52,173 nt of DNA from Streptomyces roseolus (lineage in GTDB: Bacteria; Actinomycetota; Actinomycetes; Streptomycetales; Streptomycetaceae): NCBI RefSeq assembly GCF_014649855.1, contig NZ_BMTV01000044.1, positions 1-52,173 of the forward strand, read 5' to 3'. A program made the position numbers and the translations under genes. The notes under the pieces were generated by a model. That model was not told where the DNA came from, did no database searches, and worked only from the letters and a program-made list of their open reading frames with translations. Positions 39,989 through 48,675 of the stretch are shown piece after piece (the first letter of the stretch is position 1; each line of letters begins with the position of its first letter).

Positions 39989-40804
39989 ATGATCATGGTG
40001 ACCGGCGCGAACGGAAGTCTCGCATCCCTCACTCTTCAGGAGTTGGCCGACCGGAAGGTGCCCGCGCTGGGCGGCAGCCGAACACCCGGCGACGGGCAGC
40101 GCCACCTGGACTTCGACGCCCCCGCCAGCCTGGACCTCACCGGTGTCTCGACGCTGGTCCTGGTCTCGGCCGGGTACGCCGAGGACGACCGGGTCATCGC
40201 TCGGCATCGGGCCCTCCTCGACGCCGCCGTCCGTGACGGAGTCGTGCACGTGATCTACACCAGCCTGACCCGTACCGGGGATCACCTCGGGTTCGCGCTC
40301 GCCCACCGCGTCACAGAGGACCTGGTCAAGGCCAGCGGCCTCGCTTGGACGGTCCTGCGTAATGGGCTCTACGCCGAGCTTTTCGGGGCGCTGTTGACGT
40401 GGACACCGGACGGTCTGGAGTCAGCCTTTGGCGATGGCGCTCTCTCTGCGGTGGCTCGGGCGGACTTGGCCGCCGTAACAGCCATCGTCGCCGGCCACCC
40501 GGCCGCACACACCGGCAAGACCTACGACCTGGTCGGCGACCCGATCACCGCCGAGGACGTCGCCGCGCGTCTCGACGTCACCCACCGAACCATCGGCCTG
40601 GGCGAGTACCGTGCTCGGCTCCTCGCGGACGAGGCCCTGATGCCGTTCCAGCCGCCGATGCTCGCCTCGATTGCCACCAGCATCCGCCATGGGCTCCTCG
40701 GCAACTCCAGTCCAGACCTCGACATCCTGCTCGACCGACCGCTCGCCGACGCAGTGACCATAGCGGCGGACACTGCGGCCGCGAGGCGTCCTGCCGCTCG
40801 CTGA
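39989..40804 (+). CDS. NmrA/QorB-like NAD(P)-binding oxidoreductase
   Basis: A 271-residue atypical short-chain reductase starting MIMVTGANGSLASLTLQELA, with the TGxxGxLxxxxxxxL nucleotide motif at 5-19, VSTLVLVSAGYAEDDRVIAR, VVHVIYTSLTRTGDHLGFAL and TYDLVGDPITAEDVAARL. This is the NmrA / quinone oxidoreductase 2 family. ATG 39989 follows GGGGGAAG. Paired with a divergent HxlR gene, it probably detoxifies quinones or carbonyls with NAD(P)H. Downstream is an IS630 element. Confidence 0.9.
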   Translation: MIMVTGANGSLASLTLQELADRKVPALGGSRTPGDGQRHLDFDAPASLDLTGVSTLVLVSAGYAEDDRVIARHRALLDAAVRDGVVHVIYTSLTRTGDHLGFALAHRVTEDLVKASGLAWTVLRNGLYAELFGALLTWTPDGLESAFGDGALSAVARADLAAVTAIVAGHPAAHTGKTYDLVGDPITAEDVAARLDVTHRTIGLGEYRARLLADEALMPFQPPMLASIATSIRHGLLGNSSPDLDILLDRPLADAVTIAADTAAARRPAAR

Positions 40805-40867
40805 CGCGGATGGTTCATCGCGACGCGCCGCTGCCCTTTGACGGTCGCCGGCGGCTGGTCGAACGCT

Positions 40868-42016
40868 GCCTTACCGACCTTTCCGTTAGTTCTGTGGGGT
40901 CGGGGGGGAGGGCGAGGCCGGTGTGGGCGAGGAAGGACCAGGGCAGTTGAGGGTTGGTGTTGATGCGGTGGATGCCCTGTTCGGTGGCGTCGGCGACACC
41001 GGCGAGGTGGTCGCCGGTGAGGTTGGGGAGCTCGCGTTTCTTCAGCGAGGACCACAGCAGTTCCACCGGGTTGAGCTCGGGTGCGTAAGCGGGTGATCGC
41101 TCAGGGGTGAGCCGGTCCTGCTCGGCGACCCCAGCCCGCATGGCCCGGCTCCAGTGAGTCGACAACCCGTCCCGCACCAGCACCACCCGCCCCCGCGGTG
41201 GAACGTCTTCATCTGCTCCGGGACCTCGATGAGAACGGGGGTGTCGTAGCTGCCGGGCTTGAGGTGGAAGCACCATCGGGGACCACGATGGGGATCGGCG
41301 GCGTGGTGACCGAGAGCTGCGGCCATCGAGGCGCGTTTCCAGTTCAGCCGGTGCCGCAGAAGAGGCGTGCGGCCGCGGGGCGCGTAGGTACGGCGGACCT
41401 GCGGCAGCAGCGACACTCCGGACTCGTCGAGGAAGACGATCCAGGCACGTGTGTTCACCGCCCCCTTTCGATCCGCGGCCACTCGTGCGCGATCCAGCGC
41501 GCGACCTCCGCTCGTCCCTCTCCACCGCCCGCAGCTCAGGCCGCTGCAGGCTCCACCCGAGCCGGCCCGTCAGCAACCGCCGCACCGAGGCCTTCGACAG
41601 CCTCACCCCTGTCACCCGTTCGACGACCAGGCCGACTCGTTCCAAGATCCACAGGTCGGCCTCGAAGTCGTGTGCCTGGGCGCCCTGCTCCAGCGCGGCT
41701 CGCACCCGTTCGGCCCGGGCATGGTCCAGTTTGGGCGGGCGACCGGTGGCAGGACGCCGGCGCGGAGCATCGGCGCCGCCCTTCTCCCAGACAGCCTCCA
41801 CCGCCGCACGCTCTCGTCACTGACGTCCAGCATCCGCGCGATCTCGGCACCCGAACGTCCCTGATCGAACAACACGGCTGCCCGCACACGCCGGGCCCCG
41901 GACAGCTGCGGCCGGGACAAAGGAGAAACGGCAGAAGAGGGCTTGAAAGACACCGCACCAGGATCCCGCCAACGGCCCCGCCACACCCACAGAACCAACG
42001 AAAAGATCAGTAAGGC
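40868..42016 (-). mobile_element. IS630-family insertion sequence with terminal inverted repeats
   Basis: The left end GCCTTACCGACCTTTCCGTT (40868) and the complement of the right end (GCCTTACTGATCTTTTCGTT) match at 17 of 20 positions and continue as AGTTCTGTGGG / GGTTCTGTGGG. Element length is about 1.15 kb. The transposase is frameshifted. The flanking bases do not show the TA duplication expected of this family, so a rearrangement or border error is possible. Confidence 0.8.
40870..41953 (-). pseudogene. IS630 transposase, frameshifted
   Basis: From GTG 41953: VSFKPSSAVSPLSRPQLSGA, LFDQGRSGAEIARMLDVSDE, SVRRW, then a shift near 41790 to GRPPKLDHARAERVRAALEQ, GVRLSKASVRRLLTGRLGWS, a shift near 41480 to AWIVFLDESGVSLLPQVRRT and WCFHLKPGSYDTPVLIEVPE, and a shift near 41200 to VVLVRDGLSTHWSRAMRAGV, ERSPAYAPELNPVELLWSSL. 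The DESG, RDGLSTH and NPVELLWSSLK blocks contain the three catalytic acids. Three frame changes inactivate it. Confidence 0.8.
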
Positions 42017-42062
42017 TTGTCCCGCAGATTGCCTGCTCAGGGCCTGATGGCATGATCGGGGC

Positions 42063-42749
42063 GTGATCAGTGAACCCGGCCGTCCCGGTGCGATGAGGTA
42101 TGTCCTGTTCGATGTCGATGGCACGTTGATCGACGCCGTGGAAAATCAGCGCCTGGTCTGGCGCGCGTGGGCGGAGCGGTACGGACTCGATCCTGATGAG
42201 GTCTACCGAGTGGCGCTGCGGACGAGGCCGATGGAGACGTTCGCGCAGGTTGCTCCGGATCAGGACGCAGGGGAGTGCCTGGCCGTACTGCATGAGCTGG
42301 AGGACGAGGACGTTCGCACCGGTTCATATACGGCCTTCCAGGGCGCCTCCGAACTGCTGAACGCCTTGGATCCCGGGACGTGGGCGCTCGTGACCTCGAA
42401 CTACGAGCACCGGGTACGCGGACGTTTCGCGCGGACGGGTTTGCCGGTCCCGAAGGTTGTCGTCGATGCGGCCGCGGTGACGGACGGCAAGCCGTCGCCG
42501 GTGCCGTATCTGCAGGCGGCCGCACAACTCGGCGTCAGGCCGGAGGACTGCCTGGTCGTTGAGGATGCTCCCTCCGGGGTGCAGTCCGGGCTGCGTGCCG
42601 GGATGACGGTGTGGGGTGTGAACACCCCTGCGGCAGTCGACGGCGTGCATCGTCACTTCGTCAGTCTGCGCGAAGCGGTGCCAGACATCCTCGCCTTCGC
42701 GTCCGGGGTCCATCCTGATCGACCGGAGGGTGCGGCCACAGCGGAATGA
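42063..42749 (+). CDS. HAD-superfamily hydrolase (phosphoglycolate phosphatase-like)
   Basis: A 228-residue cytosolic phosphatase. Motif I is FDVDGTLIDAVENQRLVWRA (residues 16-20 for DVDGT), motif II LVTSNYEHRVRGRF (Thr/Ser), motif III Lys in TDGKPSPVPYLQAA and motif IV CLVVEDAPSGVQSGLRAGM. A helical cap follows motif I, so it is a C1-cap beta-PGM/Gph-like member. GTG 42063 gives the longest form; ATG 42093 (MRYVLFDVDGT) is an equally plausible start. Substrate not predictable. Confidence 0.9.
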   Translation: MISEPGRPGAMRYVLFDVDGTLIDAVENQRLVWRAWAERYGLDPDEVYRVALRTRPMETFAQVAPDQDAGECLAVLHELEDEDVRTGSYTAFQGASELLNALDPGTWALVTSNYEHRVRGRFARTGLPVPKVVVDAAAVTDGKPSPVPYLQAAAQLGVRPEDCLVVEDAPSGVQSGLRAGMTVWGVNTPAAVDGVHRHFVSLREAVPDILAFASGVHPDRPEGAATAE

Positions 42750-42756
42750 TCTTGCT

Positions 42757-43136
42757 ATGGCTGGTGTGATCACGGCGCCGGAGCCGCTCCGGACAGCCCC
42801 GTTCACCGGGCTGAGCCCGCGCTGCTCCGGCAAGTCGGTGACCCTGGTGCGGCGCAAGGTCCCGGACGAGCCGCGGCGCGGACGGCCCTGGAGCCTGCCG
42901 CTGGAAGACCGAGTACTGCTGATCGCGACCCACTGGCGCACGAACTTGACGCTGGGCCGACTCGCCGCGCTCTTCGGCGTCCCGAGGTCCGCCGCCGACC
43001 GGATCATCGACCGTCTCGGGCCGAAGCTCGCGTTCCAGGTGAGGCAGCGGTTCGCGAAGGGCACCGTGCTGATCGTGGACGGCCTCTGGTGCCCACCCGC
43101 GACCACGTGGTGGCCGAGCGGTTGAAGAACTGATGG
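42757..43136 (+). pseudogene. IS5-family transposase, N-terminal fragment
   Basis: The frame reads MAGVITAPEPLRTAPFTGLS, PRCSGKSVTLVRRKVPDEPR, RGRPWSLPLEDRVLLIATHW, RTNLTLGRLAALFGVPRSAA and FAKGTVLIVDG, the helix-turn-helix and first catalytic Asp of DDE_Tnp_4 transposases. After VDG the frame shifts (normal LVPTRDHVVAERLKN lies in another frame) and stops. The remaining two thirds are missing. A middle fragment of the same transposase type is at 51031-51185. Confidence 0.8.
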
Positions 43137-43454
43137 AGGACACAGAGCCTCTGCTTGCCGATGCCCTATCGGCATGCCACCTGGTGTGGCGACCGGAATC
43201 TGTTCGTCTATGACGACACCGGGCAACTCCTGTCAGGCGCTCCTGACTTTTTTTGGAGACGCCCGAGGCGTTCGCCCTGCCCAGGGCTGCCTATTTCCAG
43301 CAGTGGCTCGTCGACCTGGCCGCGCCCTGACCGTCGCGGCTTTCGGCTACGAGGCAAGCCTCCTGGCCGCCTTGGGCACTGCCCGCGGCACGGTACTGGT
43401 CTCTGGTCGCGAGAAGGTCGAGCACCGCTCCCAATAGCCGCAGTGCCGGCCGAT
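43137..43454 (+). pseudogene. Unidentified gene scraps
   Basis: From about 43160 the plus strand reads CHLVWRPESVRLYDDTGQLL, SGAPDFF, then after a shift at a T7 run ETPEAFALPRAAYFQQWLVD LAAP-stop; a second frame reads TVAAFGYEASLLAALGTARG. These look like protein coding with a frameshift at the T-run, but no family was recognised and there is no start. Confidence 0.3.
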
Positions 43455-43502
43455 GGAGGCGTGAGTGCCTGACCGTGAGCCCGGTCAGGCACTCACGCCT
43501 CC
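43455..43502 (-). terminator. Perfect 20 bp hairpin
   Basis: GGAGGCGTGAGTGCCTGACC (43455-43474) pairs perfectly with 43483-43502 over an 8-base loop. The right arm contains the stop codon of the minus-strand remnant ending at 43493, so it is the terminator of the regulator transcript. Confidence 0.8.
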
Positions 43503-43817
43503 AGCAGCTCCCTCAGCCGTGTGAGGTCGTCCCGCGCCGCCTCCCGCTCCTCCTCTGTGAGGGCGGCGGCGCGGGCGAGGGCGGATGCGGCGGTCTTTTC
43601 GTCGGCGAGGCGGCCGGCCACGTCCGCGCGCAGGACGAGGAGGCGGAGCAGCTGTACGGGGGTGGGGGACTCGTCCTCGTTTCCCGCAGCGCGGTCGAGG
43701 ATGCGGGCGGCGCCCGCCGCGTCCTCCTTGGTAGGCCTCCGAGGCGAACGGAGCCCCGACCTCGTAGCGGTGGCCCTGCTCAAGTCGCCGGCATTCCGCG
43801 ATCCGGCCGGCGGTCAT
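43493..43817 (-). pseudogene. Small frameshifted gene downstream of the SARP gene
   Basis: From ATG 43817 the frame reads MTAGRIAECRRLEQGHRYEV, GAPFASEAYQ. At CCAAGGAGG (about 43725) the coding shifts to KEDAAGAARILDRAAGNEDE, LLRLLVLRADVAGRLADEKT and ALTEEEREAARDDLTRLREL LEA-stop. The joined product would be about 107 residues, helical and charged, with no recognised family. A TTG at 43783 overlapping the SARP stop could start the second part alone. It overlaps the 3' end of the regulator gene. Confidence 0.5.
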
Positions 43818-44802
43818 CCGGACGATGCCGGTCAGGCCGCCTGCCCGGGAAGCCCGGGCGCCGACCGGACGGCACCGGTGTCGTGGAGACCGCGCCGGCC
43901 TCCTCCACCGCCGCCTGCGCCCCGAGCCCTTCGCCCCGGGCTCGGGCGGCCCGGAACGCTCCGTCCCCCAGCTCCGCGCGTACCGCCGCCTCCACCCGAT
44001 CCACGTCGCCCCGTTCCGCGGCGGGCAACGGCGCCCCCGTCGAGGCACGCAGCGCATCCGCGGCACCCAGGAGGAGGGCCGCCCGCGTGCACCGTCCGGA
44101 CAGGGCCGCCGCTCCCGCGAGGCCCTCCAGGGCCAGGGCCACCGCCCGTGGGTCGCCGGTCGTCCGTGCCGTCGCGTAGCCCTCTTCGTGCAGCGCCAGC
44201 GCTCCCCGCGCGTCGCCGCGCAGTTCGGCGACGAAGCCCAGTTCGGCGAGGATCAGGGCGTTCGCGCCGTCGAGTCCGACCAGCCGGTGCCAGTCGAGGA
44301 CCTCGCGGAGGTGCTCCTCGGCCTCCTCCAGGAGGCCTTCGCGGCGGGCGCCGAGGCCGAGGCCGAGGACCGCGTTGATCTCGCCCGCCCGGAAGCCGAC
44401 CTCGACGGCCTTCTCCCGCGCTGCCTGGTGGTACGCGCGTGCCTGCGCCATGTCCCCCATGAGGAGGGCGGTCCGGCCCAGCCCCGACAGCAGGTCGGGC
44501 ACCTCGGTGGTCAGACCGAAACTCTCGGCGGTGTCCAGGGCGGCGCGCTTCAGCCGGGCGGCCCGCTCGTACTCGGCGCGGATCTCCGCGACGGTCGCCA
44601 GCGGGTACACGGACCACAGGCCCCCGCACGCGTCGCCGAGCGCCTTGAACAGTGCGGCGCTGCGGGCGGCGTCGTCCTCGGCGCCGATCAGGTCGCCCCG
44701 CAGCAGCCGCTGCACGGACCGGTCCCCGAGCGCCGCTGCCTCCCCCCACGGCTCCCCGGCCGCCGTGAACCCGTCGAGCGCCTCGTTCGTCAGCTCTTCG
44801 CC
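43780..44802 (-). pseudogene. C-terminal TPR part of the SARP regulator, beyond the amber stop
   Basis: In the same frame as the upstream regulator, immediately after TAG 44805-44803, coding continues GEELTNEALDGFTAAGEPWG, RLLRGDLIGAEDDAARSAAL, EYERAARLKRAALDTAESFG, LGRTALLMGDMAQARAYHQA and AALSGRCTRAALLLGAADAL, ending at TGA 43780. These are TPR-like helical repeats. The frame is fully open for 341 codons with normal third-position GC, so the break is recent or the amber codon is suppressed. It has no obvious ribosome site of its own. Confidence 0.7.
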
Positions 44803-47133
44803 CTAGCTCTGGCTCCCGGTCCCGCAGAGCGCGTGGGCGAGGAACCAGCGGGCCCAGGCGAGGGCGGCGGGATCGGCTCCGTGCGCCGTGTCGAAATGGG
44901 CGAGCGCGGCCCTGATGCGGTCTCGGCGGTCGGTGCCTTCGCCGCTCATGACGGTGAGCCCGGTGTGCCAGACGGCGACGCGGGCGCGCAGCCGGGCGGC
45001 CGGGGCCGCCGGCGTGCCCAGGGCCGCCGCCGTCCAGCGGACCGCCTCGCCCAGGCGGCCGCGCAGCACCCAGTACCAGGCCAGCGCGTCGACGAGCCGG
45101 AGCGCGTGTTCGGCGTCGCCCGCCCGCACCGCGCGGTCCAGCGCGGCACGCAGGTTCGGGGACTCCGCGTCGAGGCGGGCCAGCCACTCCCGCTGGGCGT
45201 GGCCGCGGAGTTCCGCGGCCTCCGCCAGGCGCGTGTAGTAGGTCAGGTGCCGGGCGCGTACGTCCTCGGTCTCGCCCGCCTCGGCCATCCGTTCCACGCA
45301 GTAAGCGGCCACGGATTCGAGCAGCCGGTAGCGCGGCCCGTCCCTGCCGTCGACGGCGACGACCAGGGAGCGGTCCACCAACCGGGCCAGGAGGTCGAGG
45401 ACGTCCTCGGGCGCGACCTCGCCGCCCCCGCAGACCTGTTCCGCCGCCTCCAGGGTGCAGCCTTCCGCGTGCACGGCGAGCCGGCGCAGCACCCGCCGCT
45501 CCGGTCCGGGCAGCAGCTCCCAGCTCCAGTCGATGACCGCGCGGAGCGTCTGCTGCCGGGCCGGCGCGCCCCGCTGCCCGGCGCTGAGCAGCCGGAAGCG
45601 GTCGTCGAGCCGGTCGAGCAGCCGGTGCACGCCGAGGGCCCGCACCCGGGTGGCGGCCAGTTCCAGGGCGAGCGGGAGTCCGTCGAGGCGGCGGCAGATG
45701 CCCTCGACGGCGGCCCTCTGGGACGCGTCCGGTGCGAAACCGGGCGCCGAGGCGGCCGCCCGCGCGACGAACAGCTCGACCGCCCCGGAGAGGTCGAGCG
45801 GGGGCACCGCCCACAGCGTCTCCCCGGCGAGGGCCAGGGGCTCCTGGCTGGTCGCGAGGACCACGAGGTCGGGGACGGTGCGCAGGAGCAGTTCCGTCAG
45901 TGCGGCGGCCTCGTCGATCACGTGCTCGCAGTTGTCGAGGACGAGCAGCATCCGCCTGCCGCGCAGGGCGGCGGCGAGCCGCTCCGCCCCGCTCGGGGGC
46001 CGCCCCGCCTCGGGCCGTGTGCCCCATGCCCCGTCGTCGCGCAGCTCCAGGGCCGCGGCGACGACCTCGGCCGGCTCGCCCCCGGCACCGGCGAGTTCGA
46101 CCAGCCACACCCCGTCGGGGAACAGCTCCCGCACCCGCCGTGCGGCCTCCACGGCCAGCCGTGTCTTGCCGACGCCACCGGGGCCGGTGAGCGTGACGAG
46201 CCGCCGTCCGGCGAGCAGTCCCCGGATCTCCTCGACGGCCGCCTCACGCCCGACGAGTCCGCTGATGGGCACGGGCAGGTTGCCCCGCGCCCCGCCCCCC
46301 ACGGGCGCGTGCGCAGGGGTCCCGGTGCCCGGGCCCGGGGGCGCGCCACCGGAGGATGCCGTAGGAGCCGGGGCCCTCGCCGCGTCGAGCGCGGGGTCCT
46401 GGCGGAGCATCGCCCGGTGCAGTTCGGCCAGTTCCGGGCTCGGATCGAGGCCCAGGTCCTCCGCGAGGCGGACCCGCAGCTCCTCGTACTCCGCGAGTGC
46501 CTCGCCCTGCCGGCCCGAGCGGTACAGCGCCTTCAGGCGAATGGCGCACAGTCGCTCGCGCAGCGGATGCCGCTCGACGAGCTCGGCCAGCTCTCCGACC
46601 AGGAGGGCGTGTTCCCCGGCGGCGAGGCGTGCCTCGGCCGCCTCTTCGCGGACGACGAGACGTTCCTCCTCCAGACGGTTCACGGCGGCCCGGGTGAACG
46701 GCTCGTCCGCGAAGTCCGCGAACGCGGGCCCCCGCCACACCGCCAGCGCCTCGGCGAGCAGCGCGGCCCGCCGTCCCGGGTCGGGGACGGTCCGGGCGCG
46801 GGCGGCGAGCCCGGCGAACCGGTCGGCGTCCAAGGCGTTTTCGGGCAGCACGAGTTGGTACCCGGGGGCACGGGAGACCAGCAGGTCGCGGGCGCCCGGC
46901 TCGGCCTCGTCCAGGACGCGCCGCAGCTGGGAGACCCTGGCCTGGAGGGCGCGCAGCGGCTTGGCGGGCGGTTCCTCGCCCCACAGGTCGTCGACGAGGC
47001 GGTGCGTGGCGACCGGCCGGCCCGTGTCGACGAGCAGCGAGGCGAGCAGGGCGCGCACTTTGAGCTCGGGAACCCGGACGGGCCGCCCGTCCTCGGTCCA
47101 GACGGCCGTCTCCCCCAGCACCCCGAATCGCAT
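44803..47133 (-). CDS. SARP/AfsR-type transcriptional regulator (BTAD-NB-ARC), interrupted by TAG
   Basis: A 776-residue product to the amber codon. ATG 47133 begins MRFGVLGETAVWTEDGRPVR. Residues 1-95 are the OmpR-like winged helix (LKVRALLASLLVDTGRPVAT, PLRALQARVSQLRRVLDEAE), 100-245 the bacterial transcriptional activator domain (LGLDPSPELAELHRAMLRQD), and about 290-570 an NTPase with Walker A GPGGVGKTRLA (about 315) and Walker B MLLVLDNCEHVID. TPR-like repeats then run to the TAG and continue in frame for 341 more codons. SARPs activate antibiotic or secondary pathways by binding direct repeats; six such repeats lie just upstream of its start. Confidence 0.88.
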   Translation of the reverse strand: MRFGVLGETAVWTEDGRPVRVPELKVRALLASLLVDTGRPVATHRLVDDLWGEEPPAKPLRALQARVSQLRRVLDEAEPGARDLLVSRAPGYQLVLPENALDADRFAGLAARARTVPDPGRRAALLAEALAVWRGPAFADFADEPFTRAAVNRLEEERLVVREEAAEARLAAGEHALLVGELAELVERHPLRERLCAIRLKALYRSGRQGEALAEYEELRVRLAEDLGLDPSPELAELHRAMLRQDPALDAARAPAPTASSGGAPPGPGTGTPAHAPVGGGARGNLPVPISGLVGREAAVEEIRGLLAGRRLVTLTGPGGVGKTRLAVEAARRVRELFPDGVWLVELAGAGGEPAEVVAAALELRDDGAWGTRPEAGRPPSGAERLAAALRGRRMLLVLDNCEHVIDEAAALTELLLRTVPDLVVLATSQEPLALAGETLWAVPPLDLSGAVELFVARAAASAPGFAPDASQRAAVEGICRRLDGLPLALELAATRVRALGVHRLLDRLDDRFRLLSAGQRGAPARQQTLRAVIDWSWELLPGPERRVLRRLAVHAEGCTLEAAEQVCGGGEVAPEDVLDLLARLVDRSLVVAVDGRDGPRYRLLESVAAYCVERMAEAGETEDVRARHLTYYTRLAEAAELRGHAQREWLARLDAESPNLRAALDRAVRAGDAEHALRLVDALAWYWVLRGRLGEAVRWTAAALGTPAAPAARLRARVAVWHTGLTVMSGEGTDRRDRIRAALAHFDTAHGADPAALAWARWFLAHALCGTGSQS

Positions 47134-47155
47134 GCGGCCACCGTAACCCCTCGTT

Positions 47156-47215
47156 CGAACCGGGCCCGAACGAGTCCCGAACCGGGCCCGAACGAGTCCC
47201 GAACCGAACCCGAAC
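47156..47215. promoter_or_regulatory. Six direct repeats at 11 bp period (SARP-box-like)
   Basis: The pentamer CGAAC starts at 47156, 47167, 47178, 47189, 47200 and 47211, exactly 11 bases apart, within alternating CGAACCGGGCC and CGAACGAGTCC units. SARP regulators are known to bind heptamer direct repeats at 11 or 22 bp spacing near the -35 region. The array lies between the divergent SARP gene and the SDR operon (start 47272). Confidence 0.8.
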
Positions 47216-47271
47216 CGCCGGCCCGCAGAGTCTGCCCCGTCACCAGGACACACCACCACCGAGGAGTTCCG

Positions 47272-48030
47272 ATGAACCGCACCGCCCGCCTCGCAGGCAA
47301 GACCGCCCTCGTCACCGGCGGCAGCCGCGGCATCGGCCGCGCGATCGCCCTGCGCCTGGCCGCCGACGGCGCCCGCGTCGCCGTCCACTACGCGAACAAC
47401 GAGACCGCCGCGAAGGAGACGGTCGCCGCGATCGACGCGGCCGGCGGCTCCGCCTTCGCGATCCGTACCGAACTCGGTGTCCCCGGGGACGCCGAGGCCC
47501 TCTGGAACGCCTTCGACGCGCACGCCGACGGCGTCGACATCCTGGTCAACAACGCCGGGATCGCCGGGCCCGGCACGATCGACGAGGTCGAGGAAGCGGA
47601 TTACGACCGGGTCTTCGCGGTCAACGCCAAGGCGCCGTTCTTCATCCTCAAGCACGGCCTCGGCCGGCTGCGCGACGGCGGCCGGATCATCAACATCTCC
47701 TCCGGCGTCACGAAGGTCGCCTTCCCCGACATGACCTCGTACGCCGCCTCCAAGGGCGCGGTCGAGGTGCTGACCCTGACGCTCGCGCAGACCCTCGGCG
47801 CCCGGCGCATCACCGTCAACGCGGTGTCGCCCGGCACGATCGAGACCGACATCCACCCGTGGATGGCCGACCCGGCCGCCAAGGCGCACGCCGCCGGCTT
47901 CTCCGTCTTCGACCGGGTCGGGCAACCCGGGGACGTGGCCGACGTGGTCGGCTTCCTCGCCTCGGACGACGCCCGCTGGGTGACCGGCCAGAACATCGAC
48001 GCGAGCGGCGGCTCCGGCCTCGGCCTCTGA
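47272..48030 (+). CDS. Short-chain dehydrogenase/reductase (SDR, FabG-like)
   Basis: A 252-residue classical SDR. TGGSRGIG at 15-22 binds NAD(P)H, DILVNNAGIAGPGTI follows, the catalytic Ser is in IINISSG (about 144), and Tyr 157 and Lys 161 lie in SYAASKGAVEVLTLTLAQTL. The ending VGFLASDDARWVTGQNIDAS GGSGLGL is canonical. ATG 47272 has GAGGAG 6 nt upstream. First gene of a three-gene operon with a quinone reductase and an exporter, facing the SARP repeats. Reduces or oxidises an unknown carbonyl/alcohol. Confidence 0.93.
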   Translation: MNRTARLAGKTALVTGGSRGIGRAIALRLAADGARVAVHYANNETAAKETVAAIDAAGGSAFAIRTELGVPGDAEALWNAFDAHADGVDILVNNAGIAGPGTIDEVEEADYDRVFAVNAKAPFFILKHGLGRLRDGGRIINISSGVTKVAFPDMTSYAASKGAVEVLTLTLAQTLGARRITVNAVSPGTIETDIHPWMADPAAKAHAAGFSVFDRVGQPGDVADVVGFLASDDARWVTGQNIDASGGSGLGL

Positions 48031-48069
48031 CACCCGACGCGCCCGCACCCCTTCCCGAAGGACACCGTC

Positions 48070-48675
48070 ATGCCCCGTCACACCCTGCTCGTCCACGCCC
48101 ACCCCCGCACCGACTCCCTGACCGCCCAGGTCGCCGGCCTCGTCCACGCCCGGCTGAAGGAAGGGGGCGGGACCGTCGACGTACTCGACCTGTACGCCGA
48201 GGGTTTCGACCCGGTCCTCCGCCCCGCCGACGAACCCGACTGGGAGAACCGGGAGAAGGTCTACTCCCCGGTGGTCCGGGCCCACATGGACCGCATCACG
48301 GCCGCCGACGACATCGTGGTCGTCTTCCCCGTCTGGTGGATGGCACCGCCCGCCGTCCTCAAGGGATGGATCGACCGGGTGTGGAACTACGGCTTCGCCT
48401 ACGGGCGCAGCAAGCCGCGCCTGGCCGGGAAGCGCATGCTGTGGCTGGCCCTGATGGGCGGTCCCGAGGCGGAGATCGAACGGCTCGGCCTGTCCACCGC
48501 CCTGGACGTCCAGCTACGGCTCGCGGTCTCCCGGTACTGCGGGATCGAGAACGCGTCCGTCGAGATCGTCTACGGCACCGAACTGTCGGGGGTGCCGCGC
48601 GCCCGGCGCCCGGAGCGGGTGCGGGAACTGCTCGAATCCGCCGAGGAATCCCTGAACGGAGCGCTGCCGCGATGA
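48070..48675 (+). CDS. NAD(P)H quinone reductase, flavodoxin-fold
   Basis: A 201-residue cytosolic flavoprotein. It opens MPRHTLLVHAHPRTDSLTAQ, has LYAEGFDPVLRPADEP, then IVVVFPVWWMAPPAVLKGWI DRVWNYGFAYG, the signature of the NQO/MdaB Flavodoxin_2 family, which binds FMN or FAD. It lies 39 bases after the SDR and overlaps the MFS start by ATGA, so the genes are co-expressed. It probably carries out two-electron reduction of quinones or related aromatics. Confidence 0.92.
   Translation: MPRHTLLVHAHPRTDSLTAQVAGLVHARLKEGGGTVDVLDLYAEGFDPVLRPADEPDWENREKVYSPVVRAHMDRITAADDIVVVFPVWWMAPPAVLKGWIDRVWNYGFAYGRSKPRLAGKRMLWLALMGGPEAEIERLGLSTALDVQLRLAVSRYCGIENASVEIVYGTELSGVPRARRPERVRELLESAEESLNGALPR

Noticed and set aside
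43825..47270. Long plus-strand frame across the SARP region, continuous with the SDR gene
   Set aside because: Antisense to the SARP and TPR coding. The real SDR start is ATG 47272 with its own GAGGAG site.
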